A DNA stretch of 64,000 nucleotides from Chryseobacterium sp. E1 (GCA_019203745.1 CP078104.1:992001-1056000), one strand, 5' to 3'. Positions 21,648-31,733 are shown, counted from the stretch's first letter. Translations and numbers: made by a program. Notes: generated from the letters alone by a model not told the origin.

Positions 21648-22121
21648 ATGTCTAAATATGATGATGCTTCATGGCATTATGGCGGTGATTTCCCGGAAGG
21701 GCTTCCTCAGAAGAACGGAGCAACCCATACCGGAATGTTCCTGAACTGGTGTGTAAACCATGATCTGATCTCTGATGAACTGAAAGAAGATGGTGCAGAG
21801 GAAATTGAACGGCTGAAAAGAAGAGAAATAACCGGAGCAGAATTTGTGATGGACTGCTGTGACGGAAAGTTTTCCGAATATGATCTGAATGATCTTGGAA
21901 ATAGTTTTGCGAAAGACTATTATGCTGACGATACTGAATTCGGGAACAGATACAGCTCATTTGCAGACGACTACGTTAATCTTTTTGATACCAAGGCAGA
22001 AGAAAATGATTATGAGTATGAAACCTTTTACCACATTGAAGATACTTACGAGAACTACGATCTCATGAAACAGGTCATTGATTATCGTTTTGAGGAGTGG
22101 AAGGAATATATTGCAGGATAA
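21648..22121 (+). CDS. DUF7832-like acidic protein
   Basis: 157 residues, intact, strongly acidic. The opening MSKYDDASWHYGGDFPEGLP followed by GMFLNWCVNHDL resembles the DUF7832 group, small cytosolic proteins often found as solitary immunity-like genes in Bacteroidota. The C-terminal half is rich in Asp, Glu and Tyr, typical of proteins that bind a basic partner. No toxin gene is adjacent. Monocistronic, ended by a hairpin. Confidence 0.68.
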   Translation: MSKYDDASWHYGGDFPEGLPQKNGATHTGMFLNWCVNHDLISDELKEDGAEEIERLKRREITGAEFVMDCCDGKFSEYDLNDLGNSFAKDYYADDTEFGNRYSSFADDYVNLFDTKAEENDYEYETFYHIEDTYENYDLMKQVIDYRFEEWKEYIAG

Positions 22122-22136
22122 AGCGTAAAATACAAA

Positions 22137-22195
22137 GAAGTTAAGAACAATGTGTCAATTATTTATTAACAGCCATTCTTCTTAACTTCTTTTTT
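22137..22195 (+). terminator. Long-loop terminator hairpin
   Basis: Arms GAAGTTAAGAA and TTCTTAACTTC, 31-base loop, then six T. It lies between converging genes. Confidence 0.65.
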
Positions 22196-22197
22196 AT

Positions 22198-22738
22198 TTA
22201 TTGATTATGTTTTACCCAGATCAGCTCATTGGTATCATAACCGATATTTTTGCTTTTGCCAGGAAACGCTGTCGGATGCTCTCCGGGATGCCGGTAGTAC
22301 GTGACAGGATCCACAGATATTTTAAACTGCTTCCTGCAACCAGGGCATACTGATAGTCTTCATCAATATCAATCACGTTATAGCCTGCCCAGATGGGCTT
22401 GAAAAATGATACTTTCAGCCGGGCTTCGGTAGGGTCTTTTACAAATTGGGCTTCTCCTATAGATTCGTTCCAGACTTTTTTATGTAATCATAGCCTTTGT
22501 TCTTCACTTGGATGGTACCATCCGGATTTTCTGTATATTCTGCGGTGACATTATCCATATTTTTCTCAAAACGATAATCAAAACGGGCAATTTCGTACCA
22601 TCTTCCGAGATATTTTTTAGCATCAAAATTCTTTACTGCCGTAGCACCTTTGGGAATTCTTACGGAGCACGAGTTAAAAATAATCAGTCCTAATGCACCC
22701 AACGATATGGGAAGTATGATTTTATGAAGGGTTTTCAT
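22198..22738 (-). CDS. Lipocalin family lipoprotein (Blc-like), one frameshift
   Basis: Outer-membrane lipocalin that probably binds lipids or hydrophobic ligands. The signal ends in GLIIFNSCSV. The lipocalin signature KKYLGRWYEIARFDYRFEK follows, then the bacterial-lipocalin blocks (AGYNVIDIDEDYQYALVAG, YLWILSRTTGIPE). A one-base deletion near 22480 splits the frame; about 180 residues. The start is MKTLHK; a longer upstream frame has no support. Transcribed separately from the two-component operon upstream. Confidence 0.88.
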
Positions 22739-22812
22739 AGAGATATTTTTTTGTGTGGTTCTCATGAAAACGTCAAAAATAATGCCTACAGGCTGTTAAA
22801 GAACAATAAATT

Positions 22813-23546
22813 CTATGAAAAAACTTTCAGAAAATTATCTTTAAAGCTTCCTGAGACCTCAATTTCCGTATCATCAGACAGCATTACAGTTCCGCTTTTA
22901 TGATAGGATTTCACAAAACCTGTATTGATGATGTGGGAACGGTGTACTCTTACAAAGGGACTTTCCAAAAGATCGTCAAAATGTTTTAAAAATCTGCACA
23001 CCATCTTCTTTGAGCCGTCGGTAAGGTAAACCTGGGTAAAATTTCCGTCTGCCTGCAGCCTGACAATATCTTCTGTTTTTACCACATCAAAGCCTTGTAA
23101 AGTAGGTAATATCAATTGCTGTTTTTCCGGTTTCAGCTTCAGGTTTTCCAGTAAAATTTTGTTCCGGTTGAGCTCTTCTTTTTCTCCAGACTTTCAGCTA
23201 CTTTATTGACAGCCAGAATCAGTTCCTGAATATCAATAGGTTTTAAGATATAATAGCTTGCCGATTTGTTTAACGCCTGTAGTGAATACTGGGAAAATGC
23301 CGTAATGAAAATGGTTTCGTATGCCTGATCTTTAGTGGCCTCCAACACATCAAAAGCATTTCCAAAGGGCATTTCTACATCCAGAAATACCAGTTGCGGC
23401 TGCTTTTCAGTAATTAAAGGAACTGCTTCTCTGATATTTTCAGCTTCGCCAAGAATTTCCACCTGTGGGCAATATTTGGTGAGATAGCTTCTCAGAACTT
23501 CTCTTGCTATGATTTCATCGTCTACAATTACAGCTTTTATTTTCAT
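22813..23546 (-). CDS. LytTR-family response regulator, one frameshift
   Basis: Receiver plus LytTR DNA-binding regulator. The receiver has VIVDDEIIAREVL, the phosphoacceptor in LVFLDVEMP, TAF and LKPIDIQEL. The LytTR domain has IVRLQADGNFTQVYLTDG, then PFVRVHRSHIINTGFV. One base is missing near 23190 between the domains; about 244 residues. Last gene of an operon with a LytS-like kinase. LytTR proteins usually bind pairs of direct repeats about two helical turns apart; such pairs occur beside the kinase gene, the SIMPL gene and the VWA gene. Confidence 0.9.
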
Positions 23547-23648
23547 TCGGTCAGGTGTTAGGTTGCAGATAATAGACTGCACGATGCAAATTAGGAATAT
23601 TTACCCATTCATACAATCTAAAACCTATTCATGGAACAGCTCTATGCT

Positions 23649-24427
23649 TTAAGCAAAAGATATTCGAAATAACATTGAGAATAAAAATTGAAACCCAACA
23701 GAATTACCGGTACTTCCGTTTTTGAATTTTAATGTTCTATAGAATGTTTTTGAGGTTTCTGTATTGTCACATTCGCCTTTAACTTCTTTATTGATAGTTT
23801 TTACCGAAATGGTTTTAATTTTAAGATCTGTGAAATTATTGGTTTTGGAACGATCTATCATGATGTAGGAGTGATCGTCCTTAAACTCACCATTACAACG
23901 GGTATCCCATTCTCCGTGTGTTGAGTCCAGTTCATACTGGTCAAGGACTTTTTAAGGGATTTTCCTTCGGGATAATACAACGAAATTGTTCCTGAGGCAT
24001 AAGGATTGGGTCTGCTGCTGCCAACAAAGTCTGTTTTTACCCCAAATGCACGGATATTGTTACTGATATTGTATAATCCTGTATCAATACTCATGCTTCT
24101 CAGCATTACCGCATCGGAGGTCAGTTCTGCGGGATCAAAATACTGATTCTTTACGGTTCCTTTATGGTCTGTAATTACAATATAATTCCGGACGGTAAAC
24201 ATATAATTCTCTTCATCCTGCATTATGACAACCGGAATAACAGCAATATAGGAATCTTCTGCATTAGGCATTTTTTTCTCTGTGCAAAGCTCTTCTTTGA
24301 TTTTTGTCTTGTCCAGGTTTAAAGTTTTCAGGATCTCATTCAGTCTTATACTGTCAAATTCCTGTGCGTACAGAATTCCTGAGCATAAAGAGATAATCAG
24401 TGTCAGCAGTAATATATTTCTTTTCAT
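23649..24427 (-). CDS. Secreted protein of unknown function within the two-component operon, one frameshift
   Basis: Signal peptide MKRNILLLTLIISLCSGILYA, then a mature part of about 240 residues with no recognised domain. It includes VIPVVIMQDEENYMFTVRNY and a serine/threonine-rich C-terminus. A break near 23945 needs one base. It starts 11 bases after the kinase stop and precedes the regulator gene, so it may be the sensed or regulated envelope component (inference from position only). Confidence 0.6.
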
Positions 24428-24438
24428 TTGACTTTATT

Positions 24439-26211
24439 TTAAGCAAGATTGATCCTGATGGTCACCAAAACGCCTCCATTGTTTTCCTTATCCTTTACGG
24501 AGCAGGTAATATCCTTTTATACAGATCATTCAATAACTGAACTCTTTCAAGCGTATTTTTCATTCCCCGTCCCTCTCTTGTTTTTTGATGTTGGGTTTTT
24601 CTTTTTGCTTTCTTCAATTCCTATCCCATTGTCTTCAATGGTGATCGTAAGGTATTGGTCATTTTTTCAAAGCCCAGCTTTAAAAACCCTTTTTCAGTTC
24701 TGTAGCGGAGGCCATGCCAGATCGCATTCTCCAGAAAAGGCTGTATAAGCATGCCGGGAACCTGCTGGCTTTGCAGATTCAGATTTTCATCAACCTCAAT
24801 TTCATAATCAAACTTGTCAGCAAAACGAGTTTTTTCCAGGGCAAGATAATTCTGAAGCAGATCAAGCTCCTGTTGGAAAGGGATAAAATCTTCGGTTGAG
24901 TTTTCCATGACTCCACGCATCAGCTTGGAGAATTTTGTCAGATACTGATTGGCTTCCAGTTCATTATTCGTGGCAATAAAATGGTTGACACTATTTAAGC
25001 TGTTAAAGATAAAATGCGGGTTCATTTCTCTCCGAAGTGACTGAAGAGCAATTTTTTTGTTTTTGGTCTGAACTTTCTTCAGGGTTCTGAAAATTATAAA
25101 GATCAGTCCCATCAGAAGGATTAAAGCTGCAATCAAACTGTAATTAAAGACATTTTTTTGCGAATCAGCTCATCTTTCAGCTCTTTTTCTTTTTCAAGCT
25201 GGGAAATCCGCTGTTCGGTATCTTCCAGTATTTTATTGTCTATCAGGCTTCTGTCTTTAGATATGAGATCCGGAAGTTTTCCCAGAAAGTCTCTGTACAG
25301 CGCTACTGAAGCATCCGTATTCCCGGAGATCGCATAGAGACTGTCCAGCTTTTTCACACTTTTCTGTGCTTCCATGGTATGTCCTTTAGTCAAAGCAATT
25401 CCATAAGCATTTTTTAAAAGGCTGACTGCTTCTTCAGGATCATTTTTTTGATATAGATATCTGCCAGTTCCTGGATCTGATTCACCTTTTCCTGTGAGTT
25501 TTCTTTCACAAAATCTTCTTTCAGCACTTTCTTTTTGGCTTCAATTGCTTTATCAAAGTTTTTATTTTCCACATAAAGATCAGCCAACTTCTGATTGATG
25601 GCCAATGCCTGCTGTGGCGCTTCTCTTTTGAAATTTTATAAGCATTATTAAGGTTTTCTTCCGCTCTGGAAACATCCTTTTGCTGTATATTGACTTCTGC
25701 AAGCTGACTATAGCTTTCTGCCAGATCTGCCTGCTCATTCTCTTTCTTGCTCAGGCTGATATTATTCTGAATAGCTTCGGCCCGCAGTTCGGGCGAAGGA
25801 GAAGAAAGTCTTGCAACATCATTGGCATTCACAGCCTTACTTTTTTCACTGTATCCCATCTGAGCAGCCATGCTGTAATTGCTGATTGCTGGGGTTATTT
25901 TATTTTGTTTCTCCTGAGATTGTGCCAGTTTTCTGATCGTAATTTCAAGATTTTTTTATCATTCAGGTTCTGATAGATATTTTTGCTTTGATGAGATATT
26001 CTTCGCTTTTGGCATAGTTTCCCTGGTTGTAATAATCATTGGCCATCCCCACATAGGTATCTGCAACGCCTTTATTATCATTTTTATCAACTGCTTTTTT
26101 CAGTTTTGCAGCGGAATTCAGAACTTTAGAAACCCGTGTAGTATCCTGTGCAACGAGGGAATTCCCTGATGCCAATATCATAATAAGTAATATTTTAAAA
26201 ACTGATTTCAC
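24439..26211 (-). CDS. LytS-type sensor histidine kinase with TPR repeats, multiply frameshifted
   Basis: Membrane sensor kinase. A signal peptide (KILLIMILASGNSLVAQ) leads into a periplasmic region of TPR-like repeats (YVGMANDYYNQGNYAKSEEY, AEVNIQQKDVSRAEENLNNA). One transmembrane segment follows (MIAALILLMGLIFIIF), then a His_kinase domain with the phosphoacceptor region REMNPHFIFNSLNSV and ATP-binding boxes ITIEDNGIGIEE and GRGMKN. At least five single-base breaks (near 24650, 25137, 25440, 25625, 25955). About 590 residues. No ATG precedes the signal peptide closely; GTG at 26209-26211 is my choice. Partner of the LytTR regulator downstream. Confidence 0.82.
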
Positions 26212-26269
26212 AGATTTCAGATGTTTAATGCAAAGTAAGTAAAACTTTATTGATCGTCTTCTATTCTTT

Positions 26270-26297
26270 ACCAAGTGAAAGCCATATTTCACCAAGT
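26270..26297. promoter_or_regulatory. LytTR-type direct repeat near the kinase gene (site 1)
   Basis: Two copies of ACCAAGT 21 bases apart (26270-26276 and 26291-26297), about 59 bases upstream of the kinase start. Between them GTGAAA and TTTCAC form an inverted repeat. Same element as sites 2 and 3; here it is in reversed orientation relative to the kinase gene. A minus-strand -7 candidate TTACTTTG lies at 26231-26238. Confidence 0.6.
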
Positions 26298-26390
26298 TGG
26301 AAAAATTAGATTTTGAAGTGCTTATTAAAATTATTGTTTAAATACAAAAGCTTTTTAAATGTGTGGATTTATATATGCTTGCTTGTAAAT

Positions 26391-27173
26391 GATTTTAACG
26401 CAACGTTCACAAAGATTTTTATAAATATGAATAATATATGTTCGCAAAGGCGTTACACTCAGCAACGAGTCTGATACTAATAAGCTGTATAAAAGTATTT
26501 AGCTGAATATGCTTCTAAATCATTTTAACGCAACGCTCACAAAGATTTTTTATAAATATGAATAATATATGTTCGCAAAGGCGTTACACTCAGCAATGAA
26601 TCCCGATACTAATCAGAGGTATTAAATTACTTAGCTGAATAGAATGCCCTTGCGAACGGAAATATCCATCATCTTTTTCCATATTCTTTGCGGTCTTAGC
26701 GTTATAAAATTTTCCAATTTTTCAGGTAAGGAGCTTCCCAATCATTATAACGCAATGCTCACAAAGATTTTTTATAAATATAAATAATATATGTTCGTAA
26801 AGGCGTTAACACTCGGCAATGAATCCCGATACTAATCAGCAGTATTAAATACTTAGCTGAATAGAAATGCCCTTGCGAACGGAAATATCCATCATCTTTT
26901 TCCTATTTCTTTGCGGTCTTAGCGTTATAAAATTTTCCAATTTTTCAGGTAAGGAGCTTCCCAATCATTATAACGCAACGTTCGCAAAGATTTTTATAAA
27001 TATGAATAATATATGTTCGCAAAGGCGTTACACTCAGCAATGAATCCCGATACTAATCAGAGGTATTATTAAAAATTACTTAGCTGAATAGAATGCCCTT
27101 GCGAACGGAAATATCCATCATCTTTTTCTTATTCTTTGCGGTCTTAGCGTTATAAAATTTTCCAATTTTTAAT
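26391..27173. repeat. Noncoding tandem repeat array, four units
   Basis: One short unit (about 120 bases) and three longer units (about 205-227 bases). The shared core begins TTAACGCAACG or TATAACGCAA, continues CAAAGATTTTTATAAATATG and ATATGTTCGCAAAGGCGTTA, then TGAATCCCGATACTAATCAG. Full units add CCCTTGCGAACGGAAATATC and TTTGCGGTCTTAGCGTTATA. GTTCGCAAAGG can pair with CCCTTGCGAAC within a unit, and TTATAACGC with GCGTTATAA across units. No open frame spans it. Confidence 0.85.
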
Positions 27174-27230
27174 CAATATTACAAATAGCAAGGCTATCTG
27201 TCTTCATTTCAAAGATAAGTTCCACAACTC

Positions 27231-27293
27231 ACCAAGTGAAAGCTCTGTTTCACCAAGTCTCCCCGTTTTCAGCTTCAGATCCTGGTAATTTTA
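27231..27293 (+). promoter_or_regulatory. LytTR-type direct repeat plus -7 box before the SIMPL gene (site 2)
   Basis: ACCAAGT at 27231-27237 and 27252-27258, 21 bases apart, with GTGAAA and TTTCAC between them. After exactly 27 bases comes TAATTTTA (27286-27293), a near-consensus -7 box, 32 bases before the ATG. The repeats sit where an activator would. Confidence 0.68.
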
Positions 27294-27325
27294 CATCAGA
27301 ATTTAAAATTTAAAAACAGGAAATT

Positions 27326-28000
27326 ATGAAATTGAAACATTTTTTATTAATCGGAATTTTGACATTAGGGAGCTTTGTAAATGCTCAGGAAGTAAAGAAA
27401 AATGCCATTGAAGTAACAGGAGTGGCAGAAATGGAAATTGAACCGGATGAAATCATCTTCAGCATCGGAATAAAAGCAGATAACAAAAATGATCTGGCTG
27501 ACAATGAAAAGAAATTATTTGAAACACTGAAGAATGCCGGAGTGAAAAATGAGGACATCAAATTCAAATCCATGTACCAGAACATCTATTCCAAAACGAC
27601 AAAATTCACTAAGAATTATCAGTTTAAAGCCAGTGCAAAAGCCAATATCGGTAAGATCTTTGAAGATCTGAATCAGAAATGGGTAAGCAGCCTGAACATT
27701 GCTGAGGTAAGGAACACCAAAATTGCAGATTTCAGAAAAACGGTAAAAATAAATGCTTTAAAAGCAGCTAAGGAAAAAGCAGATTATCTGTTGGAAAGCA
27801 TGGGGAAAAAGACCGGAAATGCTATTGAAATTGTAGAAATAGAAGATTACACCAGCGATATGGTGCTTCCTGTAGCTTACAAAGGCAGAATGGCTAATGT
27901 ACAGATTGAAGCGGCAGACGCTTCGGTAGATTATTCTTTTGACAATATTGAAAATATAAAACTGAAATACAGTATCAAAACAAGATACGAAATCCTTTAA
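27326..28000 (+). CDS. SIMPL domain (DUF541) periplasmic protein
   Basis: 224 residues, intact. Signal peptide MKLKHFLLIGILTLGSFVNA, then a SIMPL domain: NAIEVTGVAEMEIEPDEIIF and IGIKADNKNDLADNEKK at the start, ALKAAKEKADYLLESMGKK in the middle, and a beta-rich end. The family is periplasmic or outer-membrane associated and implicated in envelope stress and oxidative-stress survival; biochemistry is unclear. It sits behind LytTR-type repeats, so control by the neighbouring two-component system is likely. Confidence 0.88.
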   Translation: MKLKHFLLIGILTLGSFVNAQEVKKNAIEVTGVAEMEIEPDEIIFSIGIKADNKNDLADNEKKLFETLKNAGVKNEDIKFKSMYQNIYSKTTKFTKNYQFKASAKANIGKIFEDLNQKWVSSLNIAEVRNTKIADFRKTVKINALKAAKEKADYLLESMGKKTGNAIEIVEIEDYTSDMVLPVAYKGRMANVQIEAADASVDYSFDNIENIKLKYSIKTRYEIL

Positions 28001-28012
28001 CAGATTTAAGAA

Positions 28013-28041
28013 GGCTGCTCCAAAGGCAGCTTTTTTTTTTT
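28013..28041 (+). terminator. Intrinsic terminator
   Basis: Arms GCTGC and GCAGC with a seven-base loop, followed by more than ten T, directly after the SIMPL gene. Confidence 0.85.
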
Positions 28042-28093
28042 ACCTCTTCAAACCACTGATCATCTGAACAGACTACTTTTAATCTTATTATCC

Positions 28094-28156
28094 ACCAAGT
28101 GAAAACCTTATTCCACCAAGTCTCCCAAATTTCAGTCTTAAATACGGATAATTTTA
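28094..28156 (+). promoter_or_regulatory. LytTR-type direct repeat plus -7 box before the VWA gene (site 3)
   Basis: ACCAAGT at 28094-28100 and 28115-28121, again 21 bases apart, with TAATTTTA (28149-28156) again exactly 27 bases after the second copy. Sequence around the repeats (CACCAAGT then CTCCC) is shared with site 2. Confidence 0.68.
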
Positions 28157-28243
28157 CTTCATCATTGATGAAAGGATTACAGAGAGTAATACCCGAAACA
28201 GTATTTCAATACTACAGCAGATAACCTATAAAATAATAATAAT

Positions 28244-29426
28244 ATGACAACTTTAAAAATCTTAGCCGTTGCAGCAGCTTTTTTAAGCTCCGGAACAGTT
28301 CCCGGCACAGGCTGCTCGAAAAGTAATACGGAAAACAGAAGCCTATCTGTACAAAATGCTTCCACAATTCCGGCCCATACAATATCAAAGGATAATAAAA
28401 TCCAGGTAGCTCTTTTGCTTGATACTTCCAACAGTATGGATGGGCTGATTGACCAGGCAAAATCAAGACTCTGGAATATTGTCAACACTCTGACCACTTT
28501 AATATAACGGCCAGACGCCACAAGTTGAGATTGCCTTATATGAATATGGAAACGATGGCATCCGTGATGAGAATTACATCCGGCAGGTCACTCCTCTCAC
28601 TCAGGATCTCGATCTGGTTTCTGAAAAATTATTTGCTTTAAGAACCAATGGTGGAAGTGAATATTGCGGTGCCGTGATTCGTGATGCATCAAATAATCTG
28701 AACTGGGACGGTAATGAGAAAAGTATGAAGCTGATTTATATCGCAGGGAATGAACCTTTCGATCAGGGAAGAATTAATTATAAAGATGTTATCTCCAAAG
28801 CAAAGAATAAAAATATCTATACCAATACTATTTTCTGCGGAAGCCGTGAGGAAGGTATCAGGGATTATTGGCAAAACGGTGCAGTAACAGGAGGTGGCAA
28901 ATACTTCAATATCGACAGTGATAGAAAAGTGATCTATATTGAAACGCCTTACGATATAAGGATCTCCGAATGCAATGCCAAGCTGAATGATACTTACATT
29001 TACTACGGAAACCGTGGTTCTGAGTACAAAATGAAGCAGATTACGCAGGACAAAAATGCTGAGGTACAATCTGTTTCCAACCTTGTGGAAAGAACGGTCT
29101 CCAAATCAAAAAGAATGCCTACAAAAATGAGCACTGGGATCTTGTTGACAGGGCTGAAAAAGATGCCGGATTTATTGCTTCCGTACAAGAAAGTGAGCTT
29201 CCTGCCGAGCTGAAAGGAAAAAGCAAAGAAGAAATAAAAAAGCTGTAGCTGTAAAATCAGCAGAACGGGAAAAAATACAGAAAGAAATAGAGGAACTATC
29301 TAAAAAACGTCAGACCTACATTGATGGTGAAATGAAAAAAGAGGAACTGATGATGCTGATGACCTGGGAAAAGCCATTGAAAATTCTATACAGGAACTGG
29401 CTAAGAAAAACGGATACAGTTTGTGA
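28244..29426 (+). CDS. VWA domain protein, exported, frameshifted
   Basis: Exported von Willebrand factor A domain protein. An N-terminal hydrophobic signal (TLKILAVAAAFLSSG) ends near a lipobox-like GTGC. The metal-ion site is LLLDTSNSMDGLIDQ (DxSxS), followed by IALYEYGNDGIRDENYIRQV, LRTNGGSEYCGAVI and KLIYIAGNEPFDQG. The C-terminus is lysine- and glutamate-rich, predicted coiled coil (REKIQKEIEELSKKRQTY). Breaks near 28500, 29125, 29247 and 29352 need one base each; about 395 residues. Likely member of the local LytTR regulon through site 3. Confidence 0.8.
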
Positions 29427-29429
29427 TAG

Positions 29430-29459
29430 TTGTAGAGCGGGCTTTGGCCCGCTCTACAA
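29430..29459 (+). terminator. GC-rich inverted repeat
   Basis: TTGTAGAGCGGGC and GCCCGCTCTACAA around a four-base loop, three bases after the VWA stop. The core GAGCGGGCTTTGGCCCGCTC resembles the AAGCGGGCTAAAGCCCGCTT palindromes of the interspersed repeats elsewhere in the window. It probably also works as a terminator. Confidence 0.65.
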
Positions 29460-29494
29460 TTTTAATTGATGTAGAAAACTTTATACTAGAAAAC

Positions 29495-30698
29495 CTATCT
29501 TCCGAATTTAAAATACCGGGACAACAGGTGTTTTTTATTTTTCATAAATAAAGAAGCCATTTCCATTCCCGTTGCAGAAAATGTTATTCCGTTTCCGCCA
29601 AATCCCAGAACAAAATAAGAGTTTCTGAACTTTTTATGTTCTCCGATATAAGGAAGGCCGTCCTTTGTTTCTCCAAACGTACCTGCCCATACAAAATCCG
29701 GATAAAAGTGATAATCAGGTTTGATTTTCTTTAAACCTTTTAAAATTTCTTTTTCTTTTTTATTCAGCAGAGCATCACGCTTTTCGGCATTATAGAAGTC
29801 TTCATCCCCACCTCCGATCAGGAGCCTGCCATCATCGGTAGTCCGCATATACAGGTAAGGATCGTCGGTATTCCAGACCAGAGTATTTGTTATATTTTTA
29901 AATTTGTCATTATCTATTTCAGATACCACAGCATAAGTACTTTTCAGGTTAACAAAGTTTTCTTTCAATAGATTTTTGCTTTCATAACCGATGCAGTAGA
30001 TTATTTTTTTAGCCCTGATCCGGAAACCTGAGGTTGTGATGGCTGTGTTAAAACCTTTATGATATTCCACCTTTCCCAATTCAGTTTTATCAAATATCTT
30101 CAACCCGTTCTTTATGTTATGTCTGCATAATTCGTGTGCAAATTGGAAGGCATCAATACTGGCTCCCTGTTTTGACAGGATTCCTCCATAGGTATTTTCG
30201 AATCCGAATTGTTCTAAGACCTGCTTACCTGAAAGCCATTTCACTTCAAATCCAAAACGTTTCCTGGTTTCGTATTCTTTTTTAAGCCATTCAACATCTT
30301 TCTTTTTAGAAGCAAAATACAGTGATTTTTACGCTTGAATCCTGCATCGGATCTGATCTTTTTCGAGAGTTTTTCAATGATATCAATAGCATCACTACAA
30401 GCTTTATAACTGCTAACAGCCCCTTTCACTCCAATTTTTCGGCCAATTCATAAAGAGGAACATCTATTTCATACTGCAGCATTGAAGTGGTGGCAGAAGT
30501 GCTTCCGTTACAGAGTTCCCGCTTATCAATCAGTATTGTTTGATATCCGTCTTCTACCATCTGGTGGGCAATGAGGCTTCCTGTAATACCACCGCCTATG
30601 ATAAGAACATCACATTCCTGATCATATTTCAGAGAAGGATAGGAAGCGATTAATCCGTTTTTTAAAAGCCAGAAAGGTTCATTTGATTTCAGATCCAT
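29495..30698 (-). CDS. FAD-dependent oxidoreductase of the DAO family, frameshifted
   Basis: Glycine/D-amino-acid-oxidase-type flavoprotein. Rossmann motif CDVLIIGGGITGSLIAHQM near residue 30, then LIDKRELCNGSTSATTSMLQ, the second FAD region KKIIYCIGYESKN, and C-terminal PYIGEHKKFRNSYFVLGFGG with NGITFSATG. Breaks near 30430, 30330 and 30250 need one base each; about 403 residues. No signal peptide and no dedicated partner genes. Substrate unknown; amino acids or secondary amines are likely from family knowledge. Confidence 0.85.
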
Positions 30699-30813
30699 AT
30701 TACTATTTTACCTTAAAAATAGTAATATTTAAATCTATTTTAACAATTTATTATCAATTTACGGTGTAGTTATTGTTGTGTCTTAAAAATCAAACCACCA
30801 TAAAATATTTATT

Positions 30814-31194
30814 ATGATAACAATTATTCCAGAAGCTCCGGAGAATGTTGCAGCTTTCAATGCAACCGGAGTTGTAACGAAAGAGGATTTTGAGAAACTG
30901 GTAATTCCGCGGGTAAAAGAGAAAGTGGACCAATTCGGTGAGCTGAATTACTTATTGTATTTGGATACCGATCTGGATAATTTTACCATGGGAGCCTGGC
31001 TTGAAGATCTATTGCTGGGATTAAAAAACCTTGCCAAATGGAATCGCACCGCTATCGTTACAGACAAAGAAGGGGTACAGAACTTTACAGATGTTTTCAG
31101 TGTTCTGATGCCCGGAGAATTTAAATCCTTTCCAAAGGAAAATTTATACAATGCACTTTACTGGTGTAAAAACGGTAATGAAGTTGAAGCTTAA
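30814..31194 (+). CDS. STAS/SEC14-like (SpoIIAA-like) protein
   Basis: 126 residues, intact. The whole protein is one SpoIIAA-like domain: MITIIPEAPENVAAFNATG, then TKEDFEKLVIPRVKEKVD, YLLYLDTDLDNFTMGAWLED, and RTAIVTDKEGVQNF. Family members are cytosolic, of uncertain function, possibly lipid or nucleotide binding. Monocistronic with its own terminator. Confidence 0.82.
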   Translation: MITIIPEAPENVAAFNATGVVTKEDFEKLVIPRVKEKVDQFGELNYLLYLDTDLDNFTMGAWLEDLLLGLKNLAKWNRTAIVTDKEGVQNFTDVFSVLMPGEFKSFPKENLYNALYWCKNGNEVEA

Positions 31195-31213
31195 TCAATC
31201 TTCTACAACAATG

Positions 31214-31240
31214 AAAGACTGTCTTAAAGGCAGTCTTTTT
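31214..31240 (+). terminator. Intrinsic terminator
   Basis: Arms AAAGACTG and CAGTCTTT, nine-base loop, T-run. Confidence 0.85.
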
Positions 31241-31332
31241 TATTATATCCAAATCAATATCAGCACTATACGTAAAAATACCTAGTTATAAATTTGGTAT
31301 ATTCTACTGTAAACATTTCCCATAATGGTGAG

Positions 31333-31340
31333 TACATTTG
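31333..31340 (+). promoter_or_regulatory. Promoter -7 box before the lectin gene
   Basis: TACATTTG, a perfect TAnnTTTG match, 27 bases before the ATG. No clear TTG at the usual upstream distance. A second match, TAAATTTG, lies at 31289-31296. Confidence 0.45.
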
Positions 31341-31367
31341 TCATGTTAAACCATAAAAAATTTCACC

Positions 31368-31712
31368 ATGTCAACATTCAAAATCAACATCATTGCGGGA
31401 CCACTTTGGAGCAATGACGAAGCACAAAAATTAGGCGGACGTATTGCCGCAGCACACTTAGGAAAGTTTACCGGACAATGGACAACCATTGTAGAAGGGC
31501 AAATGAGCGTTATAGAAGTAGAACTCAACACTGAGCCCACCGGCAGTACGGAATATACTTTAGATGTTTTGGCAGGTCCGATCTGGAGCAACGATGACGC
31601 TAAAGAAATTTGTCCGGCCATCTGTGCGTCTTATGGAGGTACATGGAACGGACAATGGACTACAGTTGTAGAAGGCAAAATGAGCGTTTGCGGCTGTGTA
31701 TTTAAATTTTAA
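31368..31712 (+). CDS. MVL-like mannan-binding lectin with two tandem domains
   Basis: 114 residues, intact. Two homologous halves of about 55 residues. The first reads INIIAGPLWSNDEAQKLGGR, FTGQWTTIVEGQMSVIEVEL; the second LDVLAGPIWSNDDAKEICPA, WNGQWTTVVEGKMSVCGCVF. This is the pattern of the Microcystis viridis lectin (MVL) family, which binds oligomannose. No signal peptide is visible, as in MVL. The second half carries four cysteines (EICPAIC and SVCGCV) absent from the first half and, as I recall, from MVL; they could form disulfides or a metal site. Confidence 0.85.
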   Translation: MSTFKINIIAGPLWSNDEAQKLGGRIAAAHLGKFTGQWTTIVEGQMSVIEVELNTEPTGSTEYTLDVLAGPIWSNDDAKEICPAICASYGGTWNGQWTTVVEGKMSVCGCVFKF

Positions 31713-31733
31713 TCTGAAAGGATAATTAATTTA

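Noticed and set aside
26391..27173. Repeat array considered as CRISPR or as a coding repeat
   Set aside because: Units are over 120 bases, imperfect, without unique spacers, and no reading frame spans them.
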